Of a stretch of DNA of 64,000 nucleotides, positions 26,992-36,145 are shown one piece after another. Made by a program: the position numbers and the translations under genes. How positions within the stretch are numbered: position 1 is the first letter of the stretch; each line of letters opens with the position of its first letter. Origin of the DNA: Telmatospirillum sp. (lineage in GTDB: Bacteria > Pseudomonadota > Alphaproteobacteria > CACIAM-22H2); NCBI GenBank assembly GCA_020248985.1, contig JADCGL010000003.1:62001-126000 (forward strand), given 5' to 3'. The notes under the pieces are model-generated. The model did no database searches, was not told the DNA's origin, and saw nothing but the letters and a program-made list of their open reading frames with translations.

Positions 26992-28548
26992 TCACCTCGT
27001 CGCCACGTTGCGGCGCCGCAGCCATCCGGCCAGCGCGCCGAAGATCGCCGCCAGCGCGACGATCGGCACGCTGCGCGCACGCGCATAGGGCGTTGCCGAA
27101 AGGGCCGGCGGCAAGCCGGCATCGAGCACGCCGCGCACGCCCAGGCCGAGTTTCGCCACCGGACGGCCGTAGCCGTCGATGACCGCCGAGATGCCGCCGC
27201 CCGCAGCCCGGATCACGGGCAATCCCTCCTCGACGGCGCGGAGCCTTGTGGCCGCAAAATGCTGGTGCGGGCCGCTCGATTGCCCGAACCACGAATCGTT
27301 GGTCAGGTTCAGCAGCATATTCGGGCGCGGGCCTTCGGGCACGACGTTGCCGGGAAAAATGATCTCGTAGCAGATCAGCGGACTTGCGACCGGCAAGCCG
27401 CTTATCGCCAGCAGCTGCGGCCCGGGCCCGGCGCTGAAATCGACGCCGCCGGGCACGATGCGCTCGAACGGCAACCACTCGCGCAGCGGCACGTATTCGC
27501 CGAACGGCACCAGATGGAATTTGTCGAAGGTGGCGCTCAGCGTGCCGTCGGGTGCCATCGCATGCAGCGAATTCCATGCGTAAAAGGTCCCGTCTGCGTC
27601 GCGTGCGAATCGCGGGGCACCCGTCACCAGCATGCCGCCCGACGGCACGGCTGCGGCCACTTGCGCGCGCCGTGCCGCCAAGGAAGGCGTATCGCCCCAA
27701 ATCGGAAACGCGGTCGCCGTCTCCGACCAGATCACGTGCGTGGCGGCGGCGAACCCGTCGCTGCGCGTGAGGGCGATCAGCTCCTCGAGGTTGCGCTCGC
27801 GCGCTTCCGGATCCCATTTGAGCGCCTGCGGCACGTTGGGCTGCACGATGCGCAGGCGAATGTCGGGCAGCACTGCATCGTCGCTCTGCGCCAAACGATA
27901 GACGCCAGCGCCCCACGCGAGCGCCAGCATCGCAACACTCGCTGCCGCCGGCTGCCAACTGCCGCGCGCCAAAGCGGCGGGCAATGCAAATACGAGGACG
28001 CCGATACCCGACAGGCCGTACGCACCGAACAAGGCAGCACTTTGCGCCAGCGCGTCGTTCGCCAGCCAAGCGGTCGCAACGAGGTTCCACGGAAAGCCGG
28101 TCAGCACGTGGCCGCGCGCGATCTCGGCCAGCATCCAGAACAGCGCCAATCCAAACGGTGCCGCCAAGCCCGACAATTTGGCCGCCCGCACGCACGCGGC
28201 TGCCGCACCGACGAAGACGCCGAGGACCGCGCCCAAACCCAGCACGGCAAACGGGATCAGCCAGCCCACACGCCACCATTCGATCATCAGCGCGTTGGCG
28301 ATCCAATAGAGGCCGACCGCAAAATGCCCGAGCCCGAACAGCCAGCCGATCCAGAAGGCGCTGCGCACGCGGCTGCCTTCGAGCATCCACACAAGGCCGA
28401 CAAACGCCACGAACCCGAGCGGAAACATATAAAGCGGCGGCAAGATGCCCGCGCCCACGACGCCGAGCCCGATCGCGGCGGCCGCGCGCCGTCGCCCGGA
28501 AAGACGGCCAAGGGCCTCGGCGACCGAACCCAGATCCAAAATTCCCAT
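26992..28548 (-). CDS. lnt: Apolipoprotein N-acyltransferase
   Basis: Inner-membrane enzyme that adds the third acyl chain to lipoproteins. The product is 518 residues, with about six N-terminal membrane segments, a nitrilase-like periplasmic domain (about 230-485) and one C-terminal segment. The catalytic triad is visible as E276 (WSETATAFP), K343 (FDKFHLVPFGEY) and C393 (LICYEIIFP), in line with E267-K335-C387 of Escherichia coli. The start ATG at 28548 lies four bases after the corC stop. Confidence 0.96.
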   Translation of the reverse strand: MGILDLGSVAEALGRLSGRRRAAAAIGLGVVGAGILPPLYMFPLGFVAFVGLVWMLEGSRVRSAFWIGWLFGLGHFAVGLYWIANALMIEWWRVGWLIPFAVLGLGAVLGVFVGAAAACVRAAKLSGLAAPFGLALFWMLAEIARGHVLTGFPWNLVATAWLANDALAQSAALFGAYGLSGIGVLVFALPAALARGSWQPAAASVAMLALAWGAGVYRLAQSDDAVLPDIRLRIVQPNVPQALKWDPEARERNLEELIALTRSDGFAAATHVIWSETATAFPIWGDTPSLAARRAQVAAAVPSGGMLVTGAPRFARDADGTFYAWNSLHAMAPDGTLSATFDKFHLVPFGEYVPLREWLPFERIVPGGVDFSAGPGPQLLAISGLPVASPLICYEIIFPGNVVPEGPRPNMLLNLTNDSWFGQSSGPHQHFAATRLRAVEEGLPVIRAAGGGISAVIDGYGRPVAKLGLGVRGVLDAGLPPALSATPYARARSVPIVALAAIFGALAGWLRRRNVATR

Positions 28549-28552
28549 CGCG

Positions 28553-29443
28553 TCAGCCGGCCGGCTCGTCCGACGCACCGCGCGGCTCGATTCGGCGCGC
28601 TTTGAGTTTTTTGATGCGCCGCGGATCGGCGTCGATGATTTCGAACTCGCAGCCCGCGGGATGGCGAATGATCTCGCCGCGGCCCGGCACGCGGCCCGCG
28701 ACCGACACGACCGCCCCGCCGACCGTGTCCACGTCGGCCGCACGCTCGGCATCGTCGAGTGCGATGCCGGTCTGCGTCTGGAATTCGTCGATCGGCAGAC
28801 GCGCATCGACTTGCCACAGCCCGTCGGCGGTCTTGGCGAGCAGGGGACCGTCTTCCACGTCGTGCTCGTCTTCGATGTCGCCGACGATCGCTTCGACGAC
28901 GTCTTCGATCGTCACGAGTCCGTCGATGCCGCCGTATTCGTCGACGACGAGCGCCAGATGCGTGCGGCTTTTGCGCATCTCGAGCAGCAGATCGAGCACG
29001 CGCATCGACGGGGCCACGAACAGCACCTTGCGCAGCACGTCGGCGAGATTGAACGCCTCGCCGGACTGTTTGACGCGCAGCACGTCTTTCACGTGCACGA
29101 AACCCTGCACCTCGTCGAGCGAGCCGCGGAACACGGGCACGCGGCTGTGCGCCTCGCGCACCAGGAAGGCGACGAGCTCTTCGAGCGCAATGCCGTAGTC
29201 GACCGCGACGATGTCGGCGCGCGGCACCATCACGTCTTCGGCCGTCACCTCGCGCAGGCGCAGCACGTTGGCAAGAATGGCGCGCTCGGCCGCCCCCATC
29301 GGTTCGGCGGGCGCTTCGCCCTCTTCGATGATTTCTTCGATCGTGTCGCGCAGCTGCTCTTCGGCCGCCCGCCCGCGCGGGCGCAGCATGTCGCGCAAGC
29401 GTTCGCGCAGACGGTCGGCAAAACTATGGACGTCGTCGTTCAT
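28553..29443 (-). CDS. corC: CBS-domain protein of the CorC/HlyC family
   Basis: Soluble 296-residue protein with two CBS domains (about 70-190; VTAEDVMVPRADIVAV and VDEYGGIDGLVTIEDVVEAI) and a C-terminal CorC/HlyC transporter-associated domain. Relatives are linked to magnesium/cobalt efflux or, in this operon position next to ybeY, to envelope and RNA quality functions. No DUF21 membrane domain is present. The start at 29443 (MNDDVHSFADRLRERL) overlaps the ybeY stop by four bases. Confidence 0.9.
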   Translation of the reverse strand: MNDDVHSFADRLRERLRDMLRPRGRAAEEQLRDTIEEIIEEGEAPAEPMGAAERAILANVLRLREVTAEDVMVPRADIVAVDYGIALEELVAFLVREAHSRVPVFRGSLDEVQGFVHVKDVLRVKQSGEAFNLADVLRKVLFVAPSMRVLDLLLEMRKSRTHLALVVDEYGGIDGLVTIEDVVEAIVGDIEDEHDVEDGPLLAKTADGLWQVDARLPIDEFQTQTGIALDDAERAADVDTVGGAVVSVAGRVPGRGEIIRHPAGCEFEIIDADPRRIKKLKARRIEPRGASDEPAG

Positions 29444-29889
29444 GCGGCTTTCCTGGCACCGTAGGGATCGGGCAGGCCGAGGCGGCGCAGCACGCGGCGT
29501 TCGCGCGCTTCCATCGCAAACGCATCTTCCGCCGTTTCGTGGTCGAAGCCGCGAAGATGCAGCGTGCCGTGCACGACGAGATGGCGCACATGGCGCGCGA
29601 AAGATTTGTGCTGCTGGCGCGCTTCGCGCCGGCACGTTTCGTAAGCCAGCGCCACATCGCCCGCACCTTGGCTGGCGGCAAAGGACAAAACATTCGTCGG
29701 CTTGTCGAGCCCGCGAAAATCGCGATTGAGTTCGCGCAGCATTGCGTCGTCCCCAAGGGCAATGGCGATGGGACCGCCCGAAAAACTTTCGAGCGCCGCC
29801 ACGGCCGCCTGTCGCACCACGGCCTCAGTGCGGGCAAGCGAACGCCGCCAGCGCGGATCCAGCACGGCAATGCGAATGTCGGCGTTCAT
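29440..29889 (-). CDS. ybeY: Endoribonuclease YbeY
   Basis: Metal-dependent RNase for 16S rRNA 3' maturation and ribosome quality control. The product is 149 residues. The zinc site HGTLHLRGFDH (three His) is intact, as is the upstream LNRDFRGLDKPTNVLSFA. It overlaps phoH upstream and corC downstream by four bases each, so it is translated as part of the miaB-phoH-ybeY-corC-lnt unit. Confidence 0.96.
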   Translation of the reverse strand: MNADIRIAVLDPRWRRSLARTEAVVRQAAVAALESFSGGPIAIALGDDAMLRELNRDFRGLDKPTNVLSFAASQGAGDVALAYETCRREARQQHKSFARHVRHLVVHGTLHLRGFDHETAEDAFAMEARERRVLRRLGLPDPYGARKAA

Positions 29890-30851
29890 TTTTTCGCGCC
29901 GTCGCGTGCGTCATACGCATCGACGATGCGCCCGACCAGCGGATGGCGCACGACGTCCTGGTTGAGGAAACGCACGGTGCCGATACCTTGCACGCCTTCG
30001 AGCGCTTCGAGCGCATCGGCGAGACCCGAGCGTGTGCCCGGCGGCAGATCGACCTGGCTCAAGTCGCCGGTCACGACCATGCGGCTGCCTTCGCCCAGGC
30101 GCGTCAGAAACATCTTCATCTGCATGGCAGTGGTGTTCTGCGCCTCGTCCAGAATCGCAAAGGCATTGGCGAGCGTGCGGCCGCGCATGAAGGCAAGCGG
30201 GGCGATTTCGATTTCGCCGGTCGCCAAGCGCTTGGTCACCTGCTCGCCGGGCAGCATGTCGTAGAGCGCGTCGTAGAGCGGGCGCAGATACGGATCGACC
30301 TTCTCGCGCATGTCGCCGGGCAGGAATCCCAGACGTTCGCCCGCCTCGACAGCCGGGCGCGACAGGATGATTCGGTCGACTTTGCCCGAGGTCAGCGCAT
30401 CGACCGCCATCGCGACGGCAAGATAGGTTTTTCCCGTGCCCGCAGGCCCAACGCCGAACACCAGCTCGTTGAGCTTGAGGGCTTTGAGATAAGCGCCCTG
30501 GTTGGCCGTGCGTGGGGCCACACGGCGCTTGCGCGTGGTGATCGCGAGGCCCTCGGCGCCGAAAAGATCGAGCCCCCCCTCGCTGCTGCGCGGCTGCGAC
30601 AGACGCACGGCGGCTTCGACTTCGCCCAGATCCACGTTCATCCCCTTGCGCAGTTTGGCGTAGACGGCATTGAGCGCGTCGCGCGCGGCTTCGGTCGCCG
30701 AATGCGGACCTTGAATGCGCACTTGGTTGCCGCGCGACACGATGGCGACGCCCAGCATTTGTTCGATGCGCGCCAGATGCCGATCGTGCTCGCCGAACAG
30801 GGGCGACAGCAGCGACGTATCGTCGAATGCCAGCACGATGGGAGCGCTCAC
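29886..30851 (-). CDS. phoH: PhoH-like ATPase
   Basis: PhoH family P-loop NTPase of 321 residues, often linked with YbeY and RNA metabolism. An N-terminal KH-like region (about 20-90) precedes Walker [31 protein letters not shown], and Walker [11 protein letters not shown]. The GTG start at 30851 overlaps the miaB stop (GTGA). The frame is open much further upstream but only antisense-free over miaB sequence with no similarity. Confidence 0.94.
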   Translation of the reverse strand: MSAPIVLAFDDTSLLSPLFGEHDRHLARIEQMLGVAIVSRGNQVRIQGPHSATEAARDALNAVYAKLRKGMNVDLGEVEAAVRLSQPRSSEGGLDLFGAEGLAITTRKRRVAPRTANQGAYLKALKLNELVFGVGPAGTGKTYLAVAMAVDALTSGKVDRIILSRPAVEAGERLGFLPGDMREKVDPYLRPLYDALYDMLPGEQVTKRLATGEIEIAPLAFMRGRTLANAFAILDEAQNTTAMQMKMFLTRLGEGSRMVVTGDLSQVDLPPGTRSGLADALEALEGVQGIGTVRFLNQDVVRHPLVGRIVDAYDARDGAKK

Positions 30852-32197
30852 GCCGACCGCCTTTCCGCCGAATCGAATCGCGTATCGCAGATTTCGCCGG
30901 CCAAGGAGTTTGGCGCCAGCGCCAATATGCGCGTTTCCAGAATTTGGCCGGCCGCCGCATTGGACGCATGCGCGTGCACGGGCTGCAGCCACGGCGTTTT
31001 GCCGACGAGCTGGCCCGCGTGGCGGCCTTCGCGCGCATAGAGCACCGGCACGGTTTTGCCGATCAGCGCGCGGTTGAACGCATCCTGCTGATCGCGCAGC
31101 AGCGCCTGCAAACGCTGCAGCCGCGCGTCCTGCACGGCCTCTGGCACTTGGGCGGCGATGAGAGCGGCGGGCGTGCCGGGGCGCGGCGAATACTTGAACG
31201 AATAGGCGGCAGCAAAGCCGATTTCTGCAACGAGCGCCATCGTCGCTTCGAAATCCGCGTCGGTTTCGCCCGGGAAGCCGACGATGAAATCGCTCGACAG
31301 CGCAATGTCGGGGCGGGCGCTGCGCAAGCGGCGCACGAGATCGCGATATTGTTCGGCCGTATGGCCGCGATTCATTGCATCGAGAATGCGGTCCGAGCCG
31401 GACTGCACGGGCAGATGCACATACGGCATCACGGCCGGCGTATCGGCGTGTGCCGCGATCAGATCGGCGTCCATGTCGCGCGGATGCGACGTGGTGTAGC
31501 GCAGCCGCTTGAGCCCGTCGATGCGCGAAAGGCGACGCATCAAAGCGCCCAGCCCGATCTCGGCGCCGGTCTCGTCGCGGCCGTGATAGGCGTTCACATT
31601 CTGCCCCAGCAGCGTAAGTTCGACGGCCCCGTTGGCGACAAGTGCGCGCGCTTCGGCCTCGACCGAGGCGGGCTCGCGCGAATACTCGGCCCCGCGCGTG
31701 TAAGGAACCACGCAGAAGGTGCAGAATTTGTCGCAGCCTTCCTGCACCGTCAAAAACGCCGAAACACCCTGCGCGGTCGCAGGGGCGGGCAAATGGTCGA
31801 ATTTCACATCGACCGGAAAATCTGTGTCGAGGGCAGTACCGGCGCCGCGCGCCGCGCGCGCCACAAGTTCGGGCAGGCGGTGATAGGCTTGCGGGCCCAG
31901 AACCACATCCACATAGGGGGCCCGCGCCAGAATGGCTTCGCCCTCGGCCTGAGCCACGCAGCCTGCGACCGCCAGCATCGTGCCGTCGCGGTCTTTGAGC
32001 GGTTTGAGGCGCCCCAGCTCCGAGAACACCTTCTCGGAGGCTTTTTCGCGGATATGGCAGGTGTTCAGAATGACGAGGTCCGCCCCTTCGGCCGAGTCGA
32101 CGGGGCAAAAGCCGAGCGGCGCCAAGACATCCGCCATGCGGGCGGAGTCGTAGACGTTCATCTGGCAGCCATATGTTTTGATGTGGAGCTTTTTCAC
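30848..32197 (-). CDS. miaB: tRNA-2-methylthio-N6-dimethylallyladenosine synthase
   Basis: Radical-SAM methylthiotransferase acting on i6A37 of tRNA. From the GTG at 32197 the product is 449 residues starting [13 protein letters not shown] as in most MiaB proteins. The N-terminal cluster cysteines ([22 protein letters not shown]) and the radical-SAM CDKFCTFC are present, and a C-terminal TRAM domain follows. A TTG at 32239 would add 14 residues ([14 protein letters not shown]). It opens the overlap chain to phoH. Confidence 0.95.
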   Translation of the reverse strand: MKKLHIKTYGCQMNVYDSARMADVLAPLGFCPVDSAEGADLVILNTCHIREKASEKVFSELGRLKPLKDRDGTMLAVAGCVAQAEGEAILARAPYVDVVLGPQAYHRLPELVARAARGAGTALDTDFPVDVKFDHLPAPATAQGVSAFLTVQEGCDKFCTFCVVPYTRGAEYSREPASVEAEARALVANGAVELTLLGQNVNAYHGRDETGAEIGLGALMRRLSRIDGLKRLRYTTSHPRDMDADLIAAHADTPAVMPYVHLPVQSGSDRILDAMNRGHTAEQYRDLVRRLRSARPDIALSSDFIVGFPGETDADFEATMALVAEIGFAAAYSFKYSPRPGTPAALIAAQVPEAVQDARLQRLQALLRDQQDAFNRALIGKTVPVLYAREGRHAGQLVGKTPWLQPVHAHASNAAAGQILETRILALAPNSLAGEICDTRFDSAERRSA

Positions 32198-32245
32198 GCG
32201 CGCCGCAAATTCATGCCCGAGCCTATCATTGCCCGACAAGGCGCT

Positions 32246-33010
32246 TCAAGCGGCCACCGGACGGCCCGCATTGATTGCCGCCAGAGTTTGCGAAATGGTC
32301 GATTCGCAATGCTGGGACAAGGCCTTGCGCGATCCGGCAGCGGCAAGGCTGGTGGCCGGATGGAAGACGATTTCGATGCCGAGCTGGCCCAATCCGATCA
32401 GCCGCCAGAGATGCGGCAGCAATTCCATGTCGCCGTACCACGCCACCGCCGGGCGCAAGGCCCGGCACAGCGGCATACCGTCGAGCCGGGTATAGGCGAT
32501 CGTGACCGGCTGCACGATCACACCCGCCCGATCGGCGGCGGCGAACAACGCGCTCTTGAAGGGCCGCGTTCGATTGCCGTCGCCAGTCGTGCCTTCGGCA
32601 AACAAGACGAGCGCGCCGCCCTGGGTCAGGCGCGTTTCGAGCGCCGATTTTTCGTCGGCCACGCGGTTGCGCTGGCGTCCGACAAAAACCGTGCGCTGGA
32701 GTTTGGCAAGCCAACCGAAAAACGGCCAGCCGGCGATTTCGGTTTTGGCGACGAAACTGACCTCGGCAAGTGCCGACAGGGCCACGATGTCGATATACGA
32801 GACATGGTTGGCCACGAACAACACCGGCCGGTCCGCAACCGGCGCACCGGTGGTTTTGATGGAGATGCCGAACAGGCGCGCGCAGCGTGCATGGTACCAG
32901 TGCGGCAACGCGCTCGCCGCCCGCCAATCGAGTGCGACGAACAAGGCCTGCAGCGGCATCAACGGCAGCGTCAAAGCGACATAGGCGGCCGCCCGGAACC
33001 CAGCCAACAT
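32246..33010 (-). CDS. 1-acyl-sn-glycerol-3-phosphate acyltransferase (PlsC/OlsA-like)
   Basis: Membrane-associated acyltransferase of 254 residues with the HX4D box in NHVSYIDIVA and the second motif FAEGTTGDGNR; an N-terminal hydrophobic segment anchors it. It follows an OlsB-like gene by 26 bases, so it is either PlsC (phosphatidic acid) or OlsA, which acylates lyso-ornithine lipid. The adjacent OlsB homologue favours OlsA; this is inference. The ATG at 33010 is used; a TTG at 33031 would add seven residues. Confidence 0.85.
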   Translation of the reverse strand: MLAGFRAAAYVALTLPLMPLQALFVALDWRAASALPHWYHARCARLFGISIKTTGAPVADRPVLFVANHVSYIDIVALSALAEVSFVAKTEIAGWPFFGWLAKLQRTVFVGRQRNRVADEKSALETRLTQGGALVLFAEGTTGDGNRTRPFKSALFAAADRAGVIVQPVTIAYTRLDGMPLCRALRPAVAWYGDMELLPHLWRLIGLGQLGIEIVFHPATSLAAAGSRKALSQHCESTISQTLAAINAGRPVAA

Positions 33011-33036
33011 GCGCGAGGCAATTTGGTCCAAGCCGA

Positions 33037-33924
33037 TCAGTCCGCGCTCGAGGCGCCGACTTCGCGGCTGTAGTGCTTGAGATATTTGGATGTCACGGCA
33101 TCGGTCACGACCTGGATGCAGACATCGATCGTATTGAATTCGTGGTCGATCACCGCGCCGTCGCCGACGAAACCGCCGACGCGCAGATAGCCTTTGATCA
33201 GCGGCGGCAAGGCCGCGATCACGGAGCGCGCATCGAAAGCACGCGCGGCATCCGCGTGCACGGCCTGGTCGGCCGGCATCAAATCCATCGACACGTAGCG
33301 CGCGGGCAGGGCGCGTGCCCGGATGCTTTCGGGCGCGAGATGGTTGTGGTGCAGATAGCCGAGCGCGCCGGCATGGGCAGCTACATCGGTGCCGGGCAGG
33401 CTTGCGCAGCCGAACAGGATCTTGACGTCGTGCGCGAAGACGTAGGCCGCAATGCCCTTCCACAGCAGCTGCATCGTCGGGCGGGTGCGGTGGGCGGCAT
33501 CGACGCACGAGCGGCCGAGTTCGAGCAATTCGCCTTCGGCGGCCAGCATGCGCGAAATGTCGAACTCGCCGGCCGAATAGAAGCCGTGATGACGGTCGGC
33601 GACGGAGCGGCGCAGCAGCCGATAGGTGCCCACGATCGCGGCCGGGCCCGTGGCTTTGGCATGGTCGAGAACGAGCAGATGGTCGCAATATTCGTCGTAG
33701 CGATCGGCGTCGCGCTTGCGATCGGCGGCCGGCCCGGTCGGGCGTGCGCCCATTTCCTCGACAAAAACTTTGTAGCGCAGCGCTTGCGCCGCATCGATCT
33801 CGGCAGCCGTCTCGGCAAGCCGCACCTCGAGCGATCCCAAACGCAGCCCTGCGTCCGGGATGGCGGGGGCGGGAAACCCTGCGCCGGACACCAGCGCATC
33901 GAACATCGCGGCATGAGCGGTCAT
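33037..33924 (-). CDS. olsB: OlsB-like GNAT acyltransferase (hemolysin-like family)
   Basis: Family of L-ornithine N-alpha-acyl-ACP acyltransferases that make lyso-ornithine lipid, formerly called hemolysin-like. The product is 295 residues, with the typical AQALRYKVFVEEM region, DEYCDHLLVLD, GTYRLLRR, a FYSAGEFDISRML segment and ELGRSCVDAAHRTRPTMQLLW. An OlsA/PlsC-like gene follows directly, which is the known olsBA pairing. The start overlaps the fur stop by four bases. Confidence 0.82.
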   Translation of the reverse strand: MTAHAAMFDALVSGAGFPAPAIPDAGLRLGSLEVRLAETAAEIDAAQALRYKVFVEEMGARPTGPAADRKRDADRYDEYCDHLLVLDHAKATGPAAIVGTYRLLRRSVADRHHGFYSAGEFDISRMLAAEGELLELGRSCVDAAHRTRPTMQLLWKGIAAYVFAHDVKILFGCASLPGTDVAAHAGALGYLHHNHLAPESIRARALPARYVSMDLMPADQAVHADAARAFDARSVIAALPPLIKGYLRVGGFVGDGAVIDHEFNTIDVCIQVVTDAVTSKYLKHYSREVGASSAD

Positions 33925-34370
33925 TGCGGGATTTCCTTTTTCTTCGCAAGCGCTGGGTCGTGTGCCGCCAACGGCACGCCGTAGAGTTCGAGACGGTGGC
34001 CGACCAGCTCGTAGCCGTGCTGGCGTGCCACTTCGCGCTGCAAGCGTTCGATTTCCTCGTTGTGGAACTCGATCACCGTGCCGCTTTTGATGTCGATCAG
34101 ATGGTCGTGGTGTTCTTCAGGCGCTTCTTCGTAGCGCGAGCGGCCATCGCCGAAATCGAGACGCGCCAGAATGTTCGCTTCTTCGAATAGCTTGACGGTG
34201 CGGTAGACGGTGGCGATGGAAATGCGCGGATCGATGGCCGAGGCGCGGCGATAAACCTGCTCGACGTCCGGATGGTCGGTCGATTCGGCCAGAACCCGCG
34301 CGATCACGCGTCGTTGGCCGGTCATTTTCAGACCTTTTTCGACGCAAAGCTGCTCGATTCGCTGTGGCAT
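33921..34370 (-). CDS. fur: Ferric uptake regulator family protein
   Basis: Metal-responsive transcription regulator, 149 residues from the ATG at 34370, which has a GGGAG ribosome site at good spacing; an ATG at 34400 adds ten residues. The winged helix spans about 10-85 (TGQRRVIARVLAES, ISIATVYRTVKLFEE), and the metal-site run EEHHDHLID follows. The C-terminal cysteine pairs seen in enterobacterial Fur are absent, which is common in alphaproteobacteria, where Fur may act as a manganese regulator (Mur). Confidence 0.92.
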   Translation of the reverse strand: MPQRIEQLCVEKGLKMTGQRRVIARVLAESTDHPDVEQVYRRASAIDPRISIATVYRTVKLFEEANILARLDFGDGRSRYEEAPEEHHDHLIDIKSGTVIEFHNEEIERLQREVARQHGYELVGHRLELYGVPLAAHDPALAKKKEIPQ

Positions 34371-34503
34371 CGCAACGTAGCTCCCATAGCCGTCAGGCAT
34401 CGTAAAAGCGCCGCTCCTTTCCTTCTCGCCCTTGTGCCGCCAAGTGCCTGGATCTGCGCTTGCGACTCGAGGTGTCGTGAACTGAAGACGACGATGTACC
34501 CGA

Positions 34504-34509
34504 ATTATA
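34504..34509 (-). promoter_or_regulatory. -10 box upstream of fur
   Basis: A perfect TATAAT on the minus strand, 21 bases after the mucR stop and about 135 bases before the fur start, in an otherwise GC-rich gap. No good -35 is seen at 16-18 bases, so the assignment is tentative. Confidence 0.35.
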
Positions 34510-34529
34510 TTGCGTCGCGATGACGGCGG

Positions 34530-34958
34530 TTAGTCTCCATTGCCGCCGCGCCGCCGTTTCGATTTGGTCCCCAAACCGAGATCGCGCGCCAACTGGCTGC
34601 GCTTCTTGGCATAATTCGGGGCGACCATGGGATATTCCGGCGGCAGGCCCCAGCGCTCGCGATATTGTTCGGGCGACATGTTGTAGGCCGATTTCAGATG
34701 CCTTTTCAGCATCTTGAGCTTCTTGCCGTCTTCCAGACAAACGATGAAATCGTTGGTCACAGACTTTTTGATCGCCACAGCCGGCTGCGGCCGCTCGACC
34801 GGAACGGCGCCCGTCTCGATCCCAGCAAGTGTTTGATAAGTCTGGCGGATAAGAGCCTGAAGTGCGTCGCCGTCAAGCGCGTTTTTGGCCGCGTGCGCAG
34901 CGACGATGCTGGCCGTCAACGTCAACAAATCGGCACTGCGCGGCGGTTCCGTTTTCAT
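34530..34958 (-). CDS. mucR: MucR/Ros-family transcription regulator
   Basis: Global regulator of the MucR family, which binds AT-rich DNA and controls exopolysaccharide, motility and cell-cycle genes in alphaproteobacteria. The product is 142 residues from ATG 34958; a GTG at 34970 adds four. The signature IVCLEDGKKLKMLKRHLKSAYNMSPEQYRERWGL is split over residues 67-100. The second zinc cysteine is Asp (CLED) and the last His is replaced by Tyr, so zinc binding in the Ros way is unlikely. The basic tail (KSKRRRGGNGD) is unusual. Confidence 0.9.
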   Translation of the reverse strand: MKTEPPRSADLLTLTASIVAAHAAKNALDGDALQALIRQTYQTLAGIETGAVPVERPQPAVAIKKSVTNDFIVCLEDGKKLKMLKRHLKSAYNMSPEQYRERWGLPPEYPMVAPNYAKKRSQLARDLGLGTKSKRRRGGNGD

Positions 34959-35043
34959 CTCGATTGCCACAAGAATCCCGTTGTTTTAGTGCATTTACTT
35001 GGTTCATGTAGGTATCCGCGCACCAAATCGCAAGTATTGCCAA

Positions 35044-35496
35044 TTACCCAAGAGTTGCGGGTGCCGCCGACATCGTCAAAGCGGCGACAAAACGACCACC
35101 GCCGCGCGCATAATAGTTTGCCCGTCGCCCGACTTCGGCAAAACCGAGCCCAGTATAAAGGCGCTGGGCACCGCGATTGTCTTCGGCGACTTCAAGAAAT
35201 ACCGCCGTCACGCGCGGCACGCAGGCCGCGACCGCCCGCACCAGCGCGCGGCCCACCCCTTGGCGGCGATAGGGGCCAAGCACGCCGAGGCTCAAAAGCT
35301 CGGCTGCGTCGCCCGCAAGGCGGCCCAAGGCGAAGCCGACCGGCGCTTTGCCGTCGAACGCCATCAGCGCGTAGACGCCTGGCGAGCGCATCACGTCGGC
35401 CATTGCACTCGGGCCCCAGCCTTCGTCGAGACACTCGCAATGCAAAGCGGACAGCACGGCGCTGTAGGCGCGGTCGACCGGATGGACTTCGATCAT
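35044..35496 (-). CDS. rimI: Ribosomal-protein-alanine N-acetyltransferase-like GNAT
   Basis: GNAT-fold acetyltransferase, 150 residues, with the acetyl-CoA loop RRQGVGRALV and ENRGAQRLYTGLGF. RimI acetylates the N-terminal Ala of S18 in E. coli, and in many genomes it lies next to tsaB, as here (4-base overlap). Substrate is assumed from that context. The gap to mucR is about 85 bases and likely holds the mucR promoter. Confidence 0.88.
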   Translation of the reverse strand: MIEVHPVDRAYSAVLSALHCECLDEGWGPSAMADVMRSPGVYALMAFDGKAPVGFALGRLAGDAAELLSLGVLGPYRRQGVGRALVRAVAACVPRVTAVFLEVAEDNRGAQRLYTGLGFAEVGRRANYYARGGGRFVAALTMSAAPATLG

Positions 35497-36131
35497 TGGG
35501 CCTTCGGCACAGTGGTGGCGGGCGGATGGATATAGAGCGGCAGCAACGGTCCGCCGACTGGGTCGCTCGATTCGGCAAGGGCTGCAAGCGTGCGCGCATC
35601 GGGCAAGCTTTCGCCTGGATCAATGCGCGCGGCTTTCCCCAGGGCACGCAGGCGTTCGGCAAAGACCGCGGCGACATCGCCGCCGACCAGAAACGCGTCG
35701 CCGGTCGGCGCAAAATCCACGGGCTTGACGGCCCCCGGCACCTGCCCGTCGAGTTGGAAAAACGCTTCGGCGCGTTTGGAGTCGAACACAATCAAGCGCC
35801 GCTCCTGCGCGCCAGGCACGCCCATTTGAGCGGCGACCACGGCAAACGCATCGAAGCCGACGAGCCGCGCGCCGCTGGCTTGGGCAAAACCTTGGGCGGC
35901 GGCGATCCCGCCGCGCAGGCCCGTGAAATGGCCGGGCCCGCGCACGGTCGCAACGCACGCGATGGACGACGCGGCAAGACCGGCCTCGGCGAGAACATCC
36001 GCGACCATCGGCAGCAGGATTTCGGCATGGCCGCGTGCCGTGGCGACATGGCGCCACGCGCGCACTTGGCCGTCGACCCGCACACAGGCCGAAACAGCCG
36101 CAAAGCTCGTATCGAAGGCCAGAATATTCAT
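35493..36131 (-). CDS. tsaB: tRNA threonylcarbamoyladenosine protein TsaB
   Basis: ASKHA-fold scaffold partner of TsaD and TsaE in making t6A37 of tRNA. The product is 212 residues, with the family start MNILAFDTSFAAVSACV, GHAEILLPMV, VRGPGHFTGLRGGIAAAQGF and a degenerate metal site, as expected for TsaB. Its ATG lies only 14 bases from the ATG of the divergent dipeptidase gene, so the two promoters must lie within the opposite coding regions. Confidence 0.94.
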   Translation of the reverse strand: MNILAFDTSFAAVSACVRVDGQVRAWRHVATARGHAEILLPMVADVLAEAGLAASSIACVATVRGPGHFTGLRGGIAAAQGFAQASGARLVGFDAFAVVAAQMGVPGAQERRLIVFDSKRAEAFFQLDGQVPGAVKPVDFAPTGDAFLVGGDVAAVFAERLRALGKAARIDPGESLPDARTLAALAESSDPVGGPLLPLYIHPPATTVPKAQ

Positions 36132-36145
36132 GCTAGAACCGCGTC

